A stretch of 64,000 bases of DNA from Shinella zoogloeoides (lineage in GTDB: Bacteria > Pseudomonadota > Alphaproteobacteria > Rhizobiales > Rhizobiaceae), in assembly GCF_003574625.1 (NCBI RefSeq), contig NZ_QNUJ01000004.1, positions 1-64,000 of the forward strand. The letters are read 5' to 3'. Shown in pieces: positions 32,228-44,367 of the stretch; positions within the stretch are counted from its first letter, which is position 1, and each line of letters starts with the position of its first letter. Below the pieces are notes generated by a model. That model ran no database searches and was not told the origin of the DNA. It was given only the letters and a program-made list of their open reading frames with translations. The translations under genes were made by a program, and so were the position numbers.

Positions 32228-33969
32228 TGTCGTTTCTCTCCCGCATCATGGACGTCAAGAGCAAGGCGCATTTCAACGCCGGCGGCAACAACAACGCCAG
32301 GACCGGTGGCCAGGCCTTCGAGGGCACGCGCAAGCGCTCGGGCTCGCAGGCCCGCAGCCGCGTCGCGGTGATGATCTGCTGCTTCGGCATGGCCTATGCG
32401 GTGATCGGCGGCCGTCTCGTCCAGTACGGCATGGCCTCCACCGAGACCGTCTCCAGCATCGGCCCGGCCGACCACCTGATGGCCTCGCGCCCCGACATCG
32501 TCGACCGCAACGGCGAAATCCTCGCCACCGACATCCGCACCGTCTCGCTCTATGCCGAGCCGCACAAGATCGTCGATGCGGACGAGGCGGTGGAAATGCT
32601 CGCCACCGTGCTGCCGGACCTCGACCGCCGCGGCATCTACCGCAAGCTCACCTCCAAGTCCCGCTTCCAGTGGCTGAAGCGCCAGCTCACGCCCAAGCAG
32701 CAGAGCCGAATCCTCGCGCTCGGCATTCCCGGCATCGGCTTCCGGCCGGAAAAGCGCCGCTTCTATCCGGGTGGCGCCACCGCCTCGCACATCGTCGGCC
32801 ATGTCAATATCGACAACCGCGGCATTGCCGGCATGGAGCGCTATATCGACAACCAGGGCCTTGCCGACCTTGCCGCCATCGGCATGACGAGCGACGCCAA
32901 GCTGGAGCCGGTGCGGCTTTCCATCGACCTGCGCGTGCAGGCGATCGTGCGCGAAGTCGTCAAGGACGGCATGGAGCGCTACAAGGCGCTGGCCGCCGGC
33001 GCCGTCGTGCTCGATGTCCATACCGGCGAAGTGCTCGCCATGGCCTCCTATCCGGACTACGACCCGAACAATCCGGCGGAGGGCGCGAAGGAAGGCTGGA
33101 TGAACCGCATGTCGAACGGCACGTTCGAGATGGGCTCGACCTTCAAGAGCTTCACCACCGCCATGGCGCTCGATTCCGGCAAGGTGAAGATCACCGACAG
33201 CTTCGACGCCCGCGCGCCGATCCGCATCGGCGGCTTCACCATCAAGGACTTCCACGGCAAGCATCGCGTGCTCTCCGTTCCGGAAATCTTCCAGTATTCC
33301 TCCAATATCGGCACGGCCAAGATGGCCGACGTCATCGGCATCGAGGGGCACAAGGAATTCCTCACCCGCATGGGGCTCTTGACCCGCATGGATACCGAGT
33401 TGCCGGAGGTGAAGACCCCGAGCCAGCCGCATGTGTGGAAGAAGATCAACTCGATCACCATCTCCTTCGGTCACGGCGTTTCCACGACGCCGCTGCAGAC
33501 GGCGGTCGCCGGCGCCGCGCTCATCAACGGCGGCAAGCTCCTCAACCCCACCTTCCTGCCGCGCACGCGGGAGGAGGCCGACGAGATCGCCAAGGTGGTC
33601 ATCAAACCCTCGACGGTCGAGAGCATGCGCTACCTCTTCAAGCTCAACGCGAATGACGGTTCCGGCCGCCGCTCGCTCGTTCCCGGCTTCAATGTCGGCG
33701 GCAAGACGGGCACGGCCAACAAGGTCGTGGGCGGGCGCTATTCCAACACGCAGAACTTCAACGCCTTCCTTTCGGGCTTCCCGATCGACGATCCGCAATA
33801 TGTGGTCCTCACCTTCATCGACGCGCCGCAGACGGGCGAAGGCGGCGGGCGCACCGCCGGCCTCAACGCTGCGCCGATGGTGGGCGAGATCATCCGCCGG
33901 TCCGCCGCGCTTCTCGGTGTAAAGCCGAAATTTGGTGAGGACGGGTCTGCCTTGCTTGTGTCTTATTGA
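32227..33969 (+). CDS. ftsI: Septal peptidoglycan transpeptidase FtsI (PBP3)
   Basis: A 580-residue class B penicillin-binding protein. A basic N-terminus, one membrane helix (about 46-63), the pedestal domain (about 75-220) and the transpeptidase domain. The catalytic motifs are Ser304-Thr-Phe-Lys307 (GSTFKSF), SSN in YSSNIGT, and KTG in GGKTGTANK. It crosslinks septal wall in a complex with FtsW. The start overlaps the ftsL stop by one base, so translation is coupled. The N-terminal cytoplasmic tail (about 45 residues, rich in Asn, Gly and Arg) is longer than that of E. coli FtsI. Confidence 0.96.
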   Translation: MSFLSRIMDVKSKAHFNAGGNNNARTGGQAFEGTRKRSGSQARSRVAVMICCFGMAYAVIGGRLVQYGMASTETVSSIGPADHLMASRPDIVDRNGEILATDIRTVSLYAEPHKIVDADEAVEMLATVLPDLDRRGIYRKLTSKSRFQWLKRQLTPKQQSRILALGIPGIGFRPEKRRFYPGGATASHIVGHVNIDNRGIAGMERYIDNQGLADLAAIGMTSDAKLEPVRLSIDLRVQAIVREVVKDGMERYKALAAGAVVLDVHTGEVLAMASYPDYDPNNPAEGAKEGWMNRMSNGTFEMGSTFKSFTTAMALDSGKVKITDSFDARAPIRIGGFTIKDFHGKHRVLSVPEIFQYSSNIGTAKMADVIGIEGHKEFLTRMGLLTRMDTELPEVKTPSQPHVWKKINSITISFGHGVSTTPLQTAVAGAALINGGKLLNPTFLPRTREEADEIAKVVIKPSTVESMRYLFKLNANDGSGRRSLVPGFNVGGKTGTANKVVGGRYSNTQNFNAFLSGFPIDDPQYVVLTFIDAPQTGEGGGRTAGLNAAPMVGEIIRRSAALLGVKPKFGEDGSALLVSY

Positions 33970-34034
33970 ATGGAGAAGACGGGACGCCGATTCGTGAGCG
34001 AAGCGGCTACCAACGGAAAGCAGCAGAGCGGACA

Positions 34035-35486
34035 ATGAAGATCAGTGACCTTGCCGGACCCGAAACCAACGACCTGGGCGCCGCAGCCGCGATAGACGCG
34101 ACCGGCATCGCCAGCGACAGCCGCAAGGTCAAGCCCGGTGATCTCTTCGTTGCCCTGTCCGGTACCAAGGCTGACGGCAGCGCCTTCATCGCCGATGCCG
34201 TGGCCCGGGGCGCAGCCGCCGTCGTCGTTGCCGAGGGCGTGAAGGTCGAGACGTCCGTACCGGTCATCGCCGTTGCCGAGCCGCGCCGCTTCCTGGCGCT
34301 GGGCGCCGCCCGCTTCTACGGCCGCCAGCCGGAGACCATGGTTGCCGTCACCGGCACCGCCGGCAAGACCTCCGTCGCCTCCTTCACGCGGCAGATCTGG
34401 GAGCAGGCCGGCCATTCGGCCGCGATGATCGGCACGACCGGCGTCATCGCGCCCGGCCGCAACGACTACGGCTCGCTGACGACGCCCGATCCGGTCTCGC
34501 TGCATGCGTTGCTCGCCGAGCTTGCCGATGTCGGCGTCACCCATGCCGCCATGGAAGCCTCCAGCCACGGCCTCGACCAGTCGCGCCTCGACGGCGTGCG
34601 GCTTTCCGCCGGCGCCTTCACCAATCTCGGCCGCGACCACATGGATTATCATCCGACGGTCGAGCACTACATGGCCTCCAAGATGCGGCTTTTCGATACG
34701 CTGCTGGCGAAGGGCGCGCCCGCCGTCATCTATGCCGACGACGAATGGTCGGGCGCGGCGATCGAGGCCGCGCGCAAGGCCGGCCTCGACGTGCGCACGG
34801 TCGGCCGCAAGGGCGATTATCTCACCTTGAAGCGCGTCGAGCATTTCCGCCACAAGCAGACCGCCGAGATCCATGCCGGCGGCGACATCCATGAAGTGCA
34901 CATTCCGCTGGCGGGCGATTTCCAGGTGGCCAATGCGCTGGTCGCGGCGGGCCTTGCCATGTCGACCGGCGTTTCCGCTTCCGTCGCCATGGCGGCACTC
35001 GAAAAGCTGATCGGCGCGTCCGGCCGCCTCGAACTCGTCGGCCATGCCAGGAACGGCGCGCTCGCCTATGTCGACTACGCGCACAAGCCGGATGCGCTGG
35101 AGAACGTGCTGACTTCCGTGCGTCCCTTCACGACGGGCCGCATCATCGTGGTCTTCGGCTGCGGCGGCGACCGCGACAAGGGCAAGCGGCCCATCATGGG
35201 CGAGATCGCGACGCGGCTTGCCGACGTGGTCATCGTCACCGACGACAATCCGCGCTCGGAAGTGCCCGAGGTCATCCGCTCTGAGATCATGGCCGCCGCC
35301 AAGGGCGCGACCGAGATCGGCGACCGTGCCAAGGCGATCCGCAGCGCCGTCGGCATGCTGCAATCGGGCGATACGCTGATCGTCGCCGGCAAGGGGCATG
35401 AGGAGGGGCAGACCGTCGGCTCCGTGACGCTGCCCTTCTCCGACCATGCCGAACTCGGCAAGGCACTGGAGGAACTCGACAGGTGA
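34035..35486 (+). CDS. murE: UDP-MurNAc-L-Ala-D-Glu:meso-DAP ligase MurE
   Basis: A 483-residue Mur ligase. The ATP loop reads VTGTAGKTS, with Ala where most MurE proteins have Asn. The DAP-selecting motif DNPR is present in [12 protein letters not shown], so meso-diaminopimelate and not lysine is added. The central-domain and C-terminal-domain landmarks [12 protein letters not shown] and [13 protein letters not shown] are clear. It acts in the cytoplasm on the nucleotide precursor. ATG 34035 has no strong ribosome binding site; it lies 65 bases after ftsI. murF begins within its stop codon. Confidence 0.96.
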   Translation: MKISDLAGPETNDLGAAAAIDATGIASDSRKVKPGDLFVALSGTKADGSAFIADAVARGAAAVVVAEGVKVETSVPVIAVAEPRRFLALGAARFYGRQPETMVAVTGTAGKTSVASFTRQIWEQAGHSAAMIGTTGVIAPGRNDYGSLTTPDPVSLHALLAELADVGVTHAAMEASSHGLDQSRLDGVRLSAGAFTNLGRDHMDYHPTVEHYMASKMRLFDTLLAKGAPAVIYADDEWSGAAIEAARKAGLDVRTVGRKGDYLTLKRVEHFRHKQTAEIHAGGDIHEVHIPLAGDFQVANALVAAGLAMSTGVSASVAMAALEKLIGASGRLELVGHARNGALAYVDYAHKPDALENVLTSVRPFTTGRIIVVFGCGGDRDKGKRPIMGEIATRLADVVIVTDDNPRSEVPEVIRSEIMAAAKGATEIGDRAKAIRSAVGMLQSGDTLIVAGKGHEEGQTVGSVTLPFSDHAELGKALEELDR

Positions 35487-36910
35487 CATGGCTCTGGACC
35501 ACCGCTGATCTGCTCGCAGCCGTGCATGGCCGTCCCATCGGCAACATGCCGCAGGGCGTGACGGGCATTTCCATCGACAGCCGCGCCATCGCGCCGGGCG
35601 AAGCCTTCTTCGCCATCAAGGGCGACCGCGTCGACGGCCATGACTTCGCAAGCTTCGCCGTCGCCAACGGCGCGGCGCTGCTCGTCGTCAGCGAGGGCAA
35701 GCTGCCGGCGCTCGGCCGTCTCGTCACGCCGATGATCGTGGTGCCCGACGTGTTGCAGGCGCTCGTCGACCTCGGCTGCGCGGCGCGCGACCGCACGGCG
35801 GCGCGGATCATCGCCGTCACCGGCTCGGTCGGCAAGACGACGAGCAAGGAGATGCTGCGCCAGGCGCTTTCGCCCTCGGGCAACGTGCATGCCTCCGTCG
35901 CCTCGTTCAACAACCATTGGGGCGTGCCGCTGACGCTGGCGCGCATGCCCGAGACCACCGACTACGGCATCTTCGAGATCGGCATGAACCATGCGGGCGA
36001 GATCCGCCCGCTGGTCTCCATGGTGCGCCCGCATATCGCGATGATCACGACCATCGCGCCGGCCCATCTCGGCAATTTCCGGGACCTCGAAGAGATCGCC
36101 GCCGCCAAGGCGGAGATTTTCGACGGCGTCGTGCCGGGCGGCCACGCCATCCTGAACCGCGACAACGCGCAATATGCCTTCCTCGAAGCGGCGGCGCGCA
36201 AGGCCGGCGTCTCGCACATTCACAGCTTCGGCGCCGATCCGCAGGCGGAGTTCCGCCTGCTCGATTTCACCAGCGGGCCGGATGGCAGCCTGCTGCGCGC
36301 GGCGGTCGGCCGGCAGACGCTCGAAGTGCCGATGGGCGCACCGGGCCGCCACATCGCCGAAAACGCCGTCGCCGTGCTCGGCGCGGTACATCTTGCCGGC
36401 GCGGATATCGAGAAGGCGATGGCGGGGCTCGCCGCCATGCAGGCGGAAAAGGGCCGGGGCCGGCGCTACAGGCTGGCCAAGGACGGCGGCTGGTTCACGC
36501 TGATCGACGATAGCTACAATGCCAATCCCGCCTCGATGCGCGCTGCGATCGCGCTGCTGCGCGATGCGGAGCCGCATGGCCGGGGCCGGCGCATCGCCGT
36601 GCTCGGCGACATGCTGGAAATGGGCGAGCATTCGCCCGCCGTGCATGCCGGCCTTGCCGAACCGCTGCTCGAGGCCGCCATCGGCACCGTCTGGCTCGCC
36701 GGCCCGGACATGGCGTCGCTGCGCGACGCGCTGCCCGAGGGCATCGAGATCGACTACCGCGAAACCGCCGACGAGCTGGCCGCCCATGCGCTGCAAGGCG
36801 TTCAGCCGGGCGACGTGCTGGTCGTCAAATCATCGAAGGGCACGGGCTTCAGCCGCATCGTGGCGGCCCTGCTTGACAAATACGAGGCGTTCCCGGAGAG
36901 GGAGCGTTAG
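35483..36910 (+). CDS. murF: UDP-MurNAc-tripeptide:D-Ala-D-Ala ligase MurF
   Basis: A 475-residue Mur ligase that adds D-Ala-D-Ala to complete the pentapeptide. The ATP loop is [13 protein letters not shown], followed by [13 protein letters not shown] and the invariant [24 protein letters not shown] lies in the C-terminal part. The start is GTG within GTGA, overlapping the murE stop by 4 bases. A later ATG in another frame is not used. The D-Ala-D-Ala it needs is made by Ddl, encoded about 11 kb further on in the same cluster. It is followed by mraY after a 119-base gap. Confidence 0.96.
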   Translation: MTWLWTTADLLAAVHGRPIGNMPQGVTGISIDSRAIAPGEAFFAIKGDRVDGHDFASFAVANGAALLVVSEGKLPALGRLVTPMIVVPDVLQALVDLGCAARDRTAARIIAVTGSVGKTTSKEMLRQALSPSGNVHASVASFNNHWGVPLTLARMPETTDYGIFEIGMNHAGEIRPLVSMVRPHIAMITTIAPAHLGNFRDLEEIAAAKAEIFDGVVPGGHAILNRDNAQYAFLEAAARKAGVSHIHSFGADPQAEFRLLDFTSGPDGSLLRAAVGRQTLEVPMGAPGRHIAENAVAVLGAVHLAGADIEKAMAGLAAMQAEKGRGRRYRLAKDGGWFTLIDDSYNANPASMRAAIALLRDAEPHGRGRRIAVLGDMLEMGEHSPAVHAGLAEPLLEAAIGTVWLAGPDMASLRDALPEGIEIDYRETADELAAHALQGVQPGDVLVVKSSKGTGFSRIVAALLDKYEAFPERER

Positions 36911-37029
36911 AGTTGTGGGAGGTTCGGCCGGGCAGACGCCCGCCGGACCTCGTCTTTTATGCGATCTGCTTTCATCGCCGGCCGGTCACGCCGGGATGCT
37001 TCACAGAACCTTTTGGGGAAAGGGTGACA

Positions 37030-38130
37030 ATGCTGCTTTGGCTCGTCGAGCTGGCGAACACCATCCAGGTGTTCAACCTGTTCCGCTACATTACCTTCCG
37101 GACCGGCGCTGCGCTGTTCACCTCGGCCACCATCGTCTTCTTGTTCGGCCCGATGATCATCTCGTCGCTGCGCATCCGCCAGGGCAAGGGCCAGCCGATC
37201 CGCGCCGACGGGCCGCAGACGCATTTCAAGAAGGCCGGAACGCCCACCATGGGCGGCCTGATGATCCTTGCCGGCATCGTCGGCAGCGCGCTGCTCTGGG
37301 CCGACCTTTCCAACGTCTATGTGGTGGCGACGCTGCTCGTCACGCTCGGCTTCGGCGCCATCGGCTTCTATGACGACTACCTCAAGGTCACCAAGCAGAC
37401 GGAAAAAGGCTTTTCCGGCAAGGCGCGCCTCGGCCTCGAATTCGTCATCGCCGGCATCGCCACCTATTTCATGATGCATGCCACGCTGTCGGCGGGCGCG
37501 GCGGGCTCGACCTTCGGCTCCTCGATCACCTTCCCGTTCTTCAAGGACATGCTGGTCAATCTCGGCATCTTCTTCGTGCTGTTCGGCGGCTTCGTCATCG
37601 TGGCGGCCGGCAATGCGGTGAACCTGACGGACGGCCTCGACGGCCTTGCCACCGTGCCGGTGATGATCTCGGCGGCGGCCTTCGGCCTCATCGCCTATCT
37701 CGCCGGTAACGCGGTCTTCGCGAACTACCTGCAGATCCATTTCGTGCCCGGCACCGGCGAGCTTGCCGTGGTGCTCGGTGCGGTCATCGGCGCCGGCCTC
37801 GGCTTCCTGTGGTTCAATGCGCCGCCGGCCGCCATCTTCATGGGCGATACCGGTTCCCTGGCACTCGGGGGTCTCATCGGCACCGTCGCCGTCGCCACCA
37901 AGCACGAGATCGTCATGGCCATCATCGGCGGCCTCTTCGTCATGGAGACGCTGTCGGTCATCATCCAGGTCGCCTCGTTCAAGCTCACGGGCAAGCGCGT
38001 CTTCCTCATGGCGCCGATCCACCACCATTTCGAGAAGAAGGGCTGGACGGAAAGCCAGGTGGTGATCCGCTTCTGGATCATCTCCGTCGTGCTGGCGCTG
38101 GTCGGCCTGTCGACGCTGAAGCTGCGGTAA
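37030..38130 (+). CDS. mraY: Phospho-MurNAc-pentapeptide transferase MraY
   Basis: A 366-residue integral membrane enzyme with about ten helices. Landmarks are [21 protein letters not shown] (DD motif), [13 protein letters not shown] and the [11 protein letters not shown] and [13 protein letters not shown] motifs around the active site. It transfers phospho-MurNAc-pentapeptide to undecaprenyl phosphate to make lipid I at the inner membrane. ATG 37030 gives the standard N-terminus MLLWLVELA; an upstream extension of the frame into the murF-mraY gap is not conserved. Confidence 0.97.
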   Translation: MLLWLVELANTIQVFNLFRYITFRTGAALFTSATIVFLFGPMIISSLRIRQGKGQPIRADGPQTHFKKAGTPTMGGLMILAGIVGSALLWADLSNVYVVATLLVTLGFGAIGFYDDYLKVTKQTEKGFSGKARLGLEFVIAGIATYFMMHATLSAGAAGSTFGSSITFPFFKDMLVNLGIFFVLFGGFVIVAAGNAVNLTDGLDGLATVPVMISAAAFGLIAYLAGNAVFANYLQIHFVPGTGELAVVLGAVIGAGLGFLWFNAPPAAIFMGDTGSLALGGLIGTVAVATKHEIVMAIIGGLFVMETLSVIIQVASFKLTGKRVFLMAPIHHHFEKKGWTESQVVIRFWIISVVLALVGLSTLKLR

Positions 38131-38136
38131 GGCGCC

Positions 38137-39534
38137 ATGATCCCCGTCACCACATTCAAGGGAAAGTCGGTCGCGCTCTTCGGGCTCGGCGGCTCGGGCC
38201 TTGCGACGGCAATGGCGCTGGCCGCGGGCGGCGCGAACGTGACCGCCTGGGACGACAATCCCGCGAGCGTCGAGAACGCGTCCACCGCCGGCATCCGGAC
38301 CGCGGACCTGCGCGCGCTCGACTGGAAGGGGATCGACGCGCTGGTGCTGTCGCCCGGCGTGCCGCTGACCCATCCCAAGCCCCACTGGAGCGCGGACCTT
38401 GCGCGCGCCGCGGGTGCCGAGATTATCGGTGACGTCGAGCTCTTCGTGCGCGAACGCCGGGCGCAGGCGCCTGATTGCCCCTTCATCGCCATTACCGGCA
38501 CCAACGGCAAGTCGACCACCACGGCGCTGATCGCCCATATCTTGCGGGCGAGCGGCCGCGACACGCAGCTCGGCGGCAATATCGGCACGGCCGTTTTGAC
38601 GCTCGATCCGCCGAAGGCGGGTCGCTTCTACGTGGTCGAGTGCTCGTCCTACCAGATCGACCTCGCGCCGACGCTGAACCCCTCCGCCGGCATCCTGCTG
38701 AATCTTACACCCGACCATCTCGACCGCCACGGCACGATGCAGCACTATGCCGATGTCAAGGAACGGCTCGTCGCCGGCAGCAGTACGGCCATCGTCGGCG
38801 TCGACGACAGTTTCTGCACGATGATCGCCGATCGTATCGAGCGGGCCGGCACGAAGGTCGTGCGCATCTCCCGGCGCAATGTCGTCGCCGACGGCATCCA
38901 TGCCGACGGTTCGCGGCTCCTCCTGGCGCAGGGCGGAACCTCGCGCGAGATCGCCGACCTTTCCGCCATCCAGACGCTGCGCGGCAGCCACAATGCGCAG
39001 AACGCGGCGGCTGCCGTCGCGGCCTGCCTTGCCGTCGGGCTCGGCGAAACGGAAATCCGCGCGGGCCTTGCCTCGTTCCCGGGCCTCAAGCATCGCATGC
39101 AGCCGGTCGGCCGCAAGGGCGACGCGCTCTTCGTCAACGATTCCAAGGCGACGAATGCCGATGCGGCGGCGCCCGCGCTGTCGAGCTTCGAACGCATCTA
39201 CTGGATCGCCGGCGGCGTGCCGAAGGAGGGGGGCATTTCCACCCTCGGCGGCTTCTTCCCGAGGATCGCCAAGGCGTATCTCATCGGCGAGGCGGCGCCG
39301 GCTTTCGCCGCGACGCTCGGCGAGGCGGTGCCCTTCGAGATCGCCGGCACGCTGGAGCGGGCGGTGGCCGATGCGGCGGCGGATGCCGAAAGGGACGGAG
39401 GCGGTCCGGTCGCCGTTCTTCTATCCCCGGCTTGCGCAAGCTTCGACCAGTACAAGAATTTTGAAGTCAGGGGCGACGCCTTCGTGAAACACGTGGCGGC
39501 GCTGCCGGGCGTGTCCATGCTGGTGGAAATTTAA
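38137..39534 (+). CDS. murD: UDP-MurNAc-L-Ala:D-Glu ligase MurD
   Basis: A 465-residue Mur ligase that adds D-glutamate. The N-terminal Rossmann part has [14 protein letters not shown], the ATP loop is [13 protein letters not shown], then GGNIGTAVL and [11 protein letters not shown], and the C-terminal part has [10 protein letters not shown]. It starts six bases after mraY and is followed by ftsW after 14 bases. Long open frames on the opposite strand across mraY and murD are composition artefacts. Length is typical of alphaproteobacterial MurD. Confidence 0.96.
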   Translation: MIPVTTFKGKSVALFGLGGSGLATAMALAAGGANVTAWDDNPASVENASTAGIRTADLRALDWKGIDALVLSPGVPLTHPKPHWSADLARAAGAEIIGDVELFVRERRAQAPDCPFIAITGTNGKSTTTALIAHILRASGRDTQLGGNIGTAVLTLDPPKAGRFYVVECSSYQIDLAPTLNPSAGILLNLTPDHLDRHGTMQHYADVKERLVAGSSTAIVGVDDSFCTMIADRIERAGTKVVRISRRNVVADGIHADGSRLLLAQGGTSREIADLSAIQTLRGSHNAQNAAAAVAACLAVGLGETEIRAGLASFPGLKHRMQPVGRKGDALFVNDSKATNADAAAPALSSFERIYWIAGGVPKEGGISTLGGFFPRIAKAYLIGEAAPAFAATLGEAVPFEIAGTLERAVADAAADAERDGGGPVAVLLSPACASFDQYKNFEVRGDAFVKHVAALPGVSMLVEI

Positions 39535-39548
39535 ACGAGGAAAGAGAC

Positions 39549-40703
39549 ATGGTTAGTCGTGCCGAACGTGGTGCATTGGCGGACTGGTTCTGGACGATAG
39601 ACCGGTTCTTCCTCGCGGCCTTCATCCTCCTGATGGGCCTCGGCTTCATGCTGTCCTTCGCGGCGAGCCCCGCGGTCGCCGAGCGCATCGGCCTCGACAG
39701 CTTCCACTTCGTCCGGCGCCACGCCTTCTTCCTCATCCCGGCCATCGGCATCATGCTCGGCATTTCCTTCATGTCGCCCCGGCAGGTGCGGCGGGCGGCG
39801 ATGATCCTTCTCATCGTCTCGCTTGCGGCCATGGTGCTGGCGCTGTTCTTCGGCGTCGAGGTCAAGGGCTCGCGGCGCTGGATCTCCATCGGCAGCCTTT
39901 CCATCCAGCCTTCGGAATTCATGAAGCCGGCCTTCGTGGTGATCTGCGCCTGGCTCTTCGCCGAGCATGCGCGCCAGCCGGAAATCCCCGGCAACCTCTT
40001 CGCCATCATCCTCTTCGGCATCGTCGCGGCGCTGCTCGTCGCCCAACCCGACCTCGGCCAGACGATTCTCACCGCCTCCGTCTGGGGCGGTATGTTCTTC
40101 ATGGCGGGCATGCCTTGGCTGTGGATCATCATCCTCGGCGGGGCGGGCGTCGGCGGCCTGCTGACGGCCTATACGCTGCTGCCGCACGTGGCGGCGCGTA
40201 TCGACAAGTTCATGACCGGCGAGGGCGACACGTTCCAGATGGACACGGCGCGGGAAGCCATCATCCGCGGCGACTGGTTCGGCCAGGGGCCGGGCGAGGG
40301 CATCGTCAAGCGCATCATCCCGGACAGCCACACCGACTTCATCTTCTCGGTCGCGGCCGAGGAGTTCGGCATCGTCTTTTGCATGGCCATCGTGCTGGTC
40401 TTCGCCTTCGTGGTGATGCGCGGCCTCAATCATGCCTTCAAGGAGCGCAACGATTTCACGCGCTTTGCCGTTGCCGGCCTCGTGCTGCAGATCGGCATCC
40501 AGTCGATGATCAATATCGGCGTGAATCTGGAGCTGCTGCCGGCCAAGGGCATGACGCTGCCGCTGATCTCCTATGGCGGCTCATCGATGATCGCGATCTG
40601 CGTGACGGCCGGCTTCATCCTGGCGCTGACCCGTCACCGGCCGGAAAAGCGCGCCTCCGAGCGCAGCCTCTTCCGCGGCGGCATCGTGGCGCCCGCTGAA
40701 TAA
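39549..40703 (+). CDS. ftsW: Septal peptidoglycan glycosyltransferase FtsW
   Basis: A 384-residue SEDS-family membrane protein with about ten helices. The conserved stretches are FGVEVKGSRRWISIGSLSIQ, QPSEFMKPAFV, AQPDLGQTIL, GEGIVKRIIPDSHTDFIFSV and LPLISYGGSSM. It polymerises lipid II into glycan strands together with FtsI at the septum. The start follows GAGGAAAGAG at a good distance. murG starts ten bases after its stop. Confidence 0.96.
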   Translation: MVSRAERGALADWFWTIDRFFLAAFILLMGLGFMLSFAASPAVAERIGLDSFHFVRRHAFFLIPAIGIMLGISFMSPRQVRRAAMILLIVSLAAMVLALFFGVEVKGSRRWISIGSLSIQPSEFMKPAFVVICAWLFAEHARQPEIPGNLFAIILFGIVAALLVAQPDLGQTILTASVWGGMFFMAGMPWLWIIILGGAGVGGLLTAYTLLPHVAARIDKFMTGEGDTFQMDTAREAIIRGDWFGQGPGEGIVKRIIPDSHTDFIFSVAAEEFGIVFCMAIVLVFAFVVMRGLNHAFKERNDFTRFAVAGLVLQIGIQSMINIGVNLELLPAKGMTLPLISYGGSSMIAICVTAGFILALTRHRPEKRASERSLFRGGIVAPAE

Positions 40704-40712
40704 GGGTTTTGA

Positions 40713-41834
40713 ATGGACAAGGGCATCGTTCTTCTCGCCGCCGGCGGCACCGGCGGCCATCTCTTTCCGGCAGAGGCGCTGGCGCATGAGCTGAAGGCCG
40801 GCGGCTGGTCGGTCCATCTCGTCACCGACAGCAGGGCCGAGCGATTTGCCGGCAAGTTCCCGGCGGACGAGATTCATGTCGTTCCCTCCGCCACCATCGG
40901 TTCGAAGAACCCGGTCAGCGTCGTCCGCTCGCTTCTGACCCTCTGGAAGGGCATTCGCGCCGCGCGCAGGCTGATGGCGCGGCTGCGGCCGAAGGTCGTC
41001 GTCGGCTTCGGCGGCTATCCGACCCTGCCGCCGCTGCTTGCCGCGACGGGCATGGGCATCCCCTCGATGATCCACGAGCAGAACGCCGTGATGGGCCGCG
41101 CCAACAAGGCGCTCGCCGCCCGCGTCAAGGCTATCGCCGGCGGCTTCCTGCCCGAGACGGGCGGCCAATATTCGGAAAAGACGGTGACGACGGGCAATCC
41201 CGTGCGCCCGGCCGTGCTGGACGCATCGGCCATTCCCTATGAGGCCTCGGCGGACGGTGAATTCCGCCTCGTCGTCTTCGGCGGCAGCCAGGGCGCGCAG
41301 TTCTTCTCCAAGGCCATTCCCTCGGCGATCGCCGCGCTGGAGCCGCAGGACCGGGCGCGGCTGAGGATCACCCAGCAGGCGCGGCCGGAAGACCGCGACG
41401 AGGTGGTGCGCTCCTATGCCGATCTCGGCATTCCAGCCGACGTCTCGCCCTTCTTCACCGACATGGCCGCGCGCATCGGCCATGCCCATCTCGTCATCAG
41501 CCGCTCGGGCGCCTCGACGGTCTCGGAAGTCTCGGTCATCGGCCGGCCCTCCATCCTCGTGCCTTACCCTTACGCGCTCGACCACGACCAGGCGGCCAAT
41601 GCCGCGGCGCTTGCCGCCGGCGGCGGGGCGAAGGTGATCGCCCAGTCCGAGCTTTCGACGGAGCGCCTTGCCGGCATCGTCTCCAAGGCGATGCACGACC
41701 CCTCGCGCATGGCCGCGATGGCCGCGAATGCCAGAAAGGCGGGCAAACCGGACGCCGCGCGCTTGCTCGCCCTGATGGTTGAGGCTATTGCGGGCGGCAA
41801 GACGATCGCACAATTCAAGGGAGAACGGCCATGA
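40713..41834 (+). CDS. murG: Lipid II synthase MurG (GlcNAc transferase)
   Basis: A 373-residue GT28 glycosyltransferase. [14 protein letters not shown] is the N-terminal glycine-rich loop, [13 protein letters not shown] and [12 protein letters not shown] follow, and the C-terminal donor site has [10 protein letters not shown] and [11 protein letters not shown]. It adds GlcNAc from UDP-GlcNAc to lipid I on the cytoplasmic face of the membrane. Its stop overlaps the murC start in ATGA, so the two are coupled. Confidence 0.97.
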   Translation: MDKGIVLLAAGGTGGHLFPAEALAHELKAGGWSVHLVTDSRAERFAGKFPADEIHVVPSATIGSKNPVSVVRSLLTLWKGIRAARRLMARLRPKVVVGFGGYPTLPPLLAATGMGIPSMIHEQNAVMGRANKALAARVKAIAGGFLPETGGQYSEKTVTTGNPVRPAVLDASAIPYEASADGEFRLVVFGGSQGAQFFSKAIPSAIAALEPQDRARLRITQQARPEDRDEVVRSYADLGIPADVSPFFTDMAARIGHAHLVISRSGASTVSEVSVIGRPSILVPYPYALDHDQAANAAALAAGGGAKVIAQSELSTERLAGIVSKAMHDPSRMAAMAANARKAGKPDAARLLALMVEAIAGGKTIAQFKGERP

Positions 41835-43246
41835 AGATGCCGCAGAGCATAGGGCTCGTTCATTTCATCGGCATTGGCGGCATCGGCATGAGCGGCATCG
41901 CCGAGGTGCTGCACAATCTCGGCCATCGCGTGCAGGGCTCCGACCAGTCGGACAGCGCCAATGTGCAGCGCCTGCGCGACAAGGGCATCGAGGTCTTCGT
42001 CGGCCACAGGGCGGAAAACCTCGGCGACGCGGAAGTCGTCGTCGTGTCGACCGCCATCAGGAAGAGCAATCCGGAACTCGTCGCGGCGCGCGAAAAGCTG
42101 CTGCCGGTCGTGCGCCGCGCGGAAATGCTCGCCGAGCTGATGCGCTTCCGCAACGCCATCGCCATCGGCGGCACGCACGGCAAGACGACGACGACCTCGA
42201 TGGTCGCGACGCTTCTCGAAGCCGGCGGGCTCGACCCGACCGTCATCAATGGCGGCATCATCAATGCCTACGGCACCAATGCCCGCATGGGTGAGGGCGA
42301 GTGGATGGTGGTGGAGGCCGACGAATCGGACGGCACCTTCCTCAAGCTGCCGGCGGACGTCGCCGTCGTCACCAATATCGACCCCGAACATCTCGACCAT
42401 TACGGCAATTTCGACGCCGTGCGCGCGGCCTTCCGCCAGTTCGTCGAGAACGTGCCGTTCTACGGCTTCGGCGTCATGTGCCTCGACCATCCCGAAGTGC
42501 AGTCCATGGTCAGCCGCATCGAGGACCGCAAGGTCATCACCTATGGCGAGAACCCGCAGGCGGACGTGCGCTTTTCCAATATCCGCATGGACGGCGCGAC
42601 CTCCGTCTTCGACGTGGAGATCCGCCGCCGCCGCACCGGCCAGGTGATTTCCATGAAGGATCTGCGCCTGCCGATGCCCGGCCGCCACAACGTTTCCAAC
42701 GCGACCGCCGCCATCGCCGTCGCCCAGCGCCTCGGCATTTCGCCGGAGGCGATCGCCAAGGGGCTGGCGAGCTTCGGCGGCGTCAAGCGCCGCTTCACCT
42801 TCACCGGAAGCTGGAACGGCGTGAACGTCTATGACGACTACGGCCACCATCCGGTCGAGATCAAGGCCGTGCTGCGCGCCGCGCGCGAAGCCTGCTCGGG
42901 CCGCATCATCGCCGTGCATCAGCCGCATCGCTACAGCCGCGTGGCAAGCCTCTTCGAAGAATTCGCCGGCTGCTTCAACGATGCCGACACGATCATGATC
43001 GCGCCGATCTACGCGGCGGGCGAGGACCCCATCGACGGCGTGAGCGCGGAGGAACTGGTTTCGCGCATCAAGTCCGCCGGCCATCGCGACGCGCGGTTCC
43101 TGACCGCGCCGGAGGCACTGGCGCCTCTCGTGGCCGGCATTGCAAAGCCCGGCGACTTTGTGGTTCTCTTGGGAGCTGGCAGCATCACGTATTGGGCGCA
43201 GGCGCTGCCGAAGGAACTGGCAGGCATTTCGGGTGAGGTGGCATGA
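41831..43246 (+). CDS. murC: UDP-MurNAc:L-Ala ligase MurC
   Basis: A 471-residue Mur ligase that adds the first amino acid, L-alanine. [17 protein letters not shown] is the N-terminal UDP-binding signature, [12 protein letters not shown] the ATP loop (His in place of the Asn of MurD), then [10 protein letters not shown] and [12 protein letters not shown] in the C-terminal domain. The start codon overlaps the murG stop and its own stop overlaps the murB start, both as ATGA, so murG-murC-murB form a tightly coupled block. Confidence 0.97.
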   Translation: MKMPQSIGLVHFIGIGGIGMSGIAEVLHNLGHRVQGSDQSDSANVQRLRDKGIEVFVGHRAENLGDAEVVVVSTAIRKSNPELVAAREKLLPVVRRAEMLAELMRFRNAIAIGGTHGKTTTTSMVATLLEAGGLDPTVINGGIINAYGTNARMGEGEWMVVEADESDGTFLKLPADVAVVTNIDPEHLDHYGNFDAVRAAFRQFVENVPFYGFGVMCLDHPEVQSMVSRIEDRKVITYGENPQADVRFSNIRMDGATSVFDVEIRRRRTGQVISMKDLRLPMPGRHNVSNATAAIAVAQRLGISPEAIAKGLASFGGVKRRFTFTGSWNGVNVYDDYGHHPVEIKAVLRAAREACSGRIIAVHQPHRYSRVASLFEEFAGCFNDADTIMIAPIYAAGEDPIDGVSAEELVSRIKSAGHRDARFLTAPEALAPLVAGIAKPGDFVVLLGAGSITYWAQALPKELAGISGEVA

Positions 43247-44217
43247 AGACGGTTGACGGGGCAAAACTTCTGGCGTCGCTGGGCGAGGGTATCAAGGACG
43301 TTCGCGGCCGCCTGACGCCGGATGCGCCGATGGATCGCGTGACGTGGTTCCGCGCCGGCGGCTTTGCCGAGCTGATGTTCCACCCGCATGACGTCGAGGA
43401 CCTTACGACCTTCCTCAAGCTGCTGCCGGAAGAGGTGCCGCTGACGGTGACGGGCGTCGGTTCGAACCTGCTGGTGCGCGACGGCGGCATTCCGGGCGTC
43501 GTGATCCGTCTTTCGGCCAAGGGCTTCGGTGATGTCGAGCTCGTCGGCGAGAACCGCATCAAGGCGGGCGGCATCTGCCCGGACAAGAATATCGCCGCCA
43601 TGGCGCTCGATCACGGCATTGCCGGCTTCGAGTTCTACTACGGCATTCCCGGCTCCATCGGCGGCGCGCTACGCATGAATGCCGGCGCCAATGGCGGGGA
43701 GACGAAGGACCTCGTCGCCGAGGTTCATGCCGTGGACCGCAAGGGCAACACGCATGTGCTGAGCAATGCGGACATGGGCTATACCTATCGCCATTCCGCC
43801 GCGCCCGCCGGCCTCATCTTCACCCATGCCGTCTTCGAGGGGCAGGCGGGTGACAAGGACGAGATTCGCGCGAAGATGGACGCCGTGCGCCAGCATCGCG
43901 AGACCGTGCAGCCGATCCGCGAGAAGACCGGCGGCTCGACCTTCAAGAATCCGGAAGGCCATTCCGCCTGGAAGCTGATCGACGAGGCGGGTTGCCGTGG
44001 CATGATGATCGGCGGCGCACAGATGTCGCCGATGCATTGCAACTTCATGATCAATACGGGGCAGGCGACCGGCTACGAGCTGGAATATCTCGGCGAGACC
44101 GTGCGCAGCCGCGTGCTGGAGCATTCCGGCATCATGCTGCACTGGGAGATCAAGCGCCTCGGCAATTTCATCCCGGGCTACGAGGTGAAGGAATTCCTGG
44201 GCCGCGCAACGGCCTGA
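43243..44217 (+). CDS. murB: UDP-N-acetylenolpyruvoylglucosamine reductase MurB
   Basis: A 324-residue FAD enzyme of the type IIa MurB class. [14 protein letters not shown] and [15 protein letters not shown] form the FAD-binding domain, [24 protein letters not shown] the substrate and Tyr region, and [21 protein letters not shown] contains the catalytic Ser of GST. It reduces enolpyruvyl-UDP-GlcNAc to UDP-MurNAc. It is the last gene of the first dcw block. The next gene of cell-wall synthesis, ddl, is displaced by two aquaporins and an MFS transporter. Confidence 0.96.
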   Translation: MKTVDGAKLLASLGEGIKDVRGRLTPDAPMDRVTWFRAGGFAELMFHPHDVEDLTTFLKLLPEEVPLTVTGVGSNLLVRDGGIPGVVIRLSAKGFGDVELVGENRIKAGGICPDKNIAAMALDHGIAGFEFYYGIPGSIGGALRMNAGANGGETKDLVAEVHAVDRKGNTHVLSNADMGYTYRHSAAPAGLIFTHAVFEGQAGDKDEIRAKMDAVRQHRETVQPIREKTGGSTFKNPEGHSAWKLIDEAGCRGMMIGGAQMSPMHCNFMINTGQATGYELEYLGETVRSRVLEHSGIMLHWEIKRLGNFIPGYEVKEFLGRATA

Positions 44218-44367
44218 TACGCCAAGCTTGCTGGGGAGTTCGCGTGCGGCATCGACGCCACGCTACTCCTTCTCCCCCTTCGGCAAGCTCATCCAAAACT
44301 GTCTGAGATCGTGCGCACCGAGAGTGCGCCGGAGCCCTGCTGCATGGGCTTCGAAGGGGGAATATTC

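Noticed and set aside
31906-34035. A 709-residue minus-strand frame opposite ftsL and ftsI
   Set aside because: Antisense shadow of ftsI; no domain pattern and repetitive charged composition.
36907-39093. A 728-residue minus-strand frame opposite mraY and murD
   Set aside because: It mirrors the codon bias of the plus-strand genes (rich in His, Asp, Arg and Gly) and covers two well-identified enzymes.
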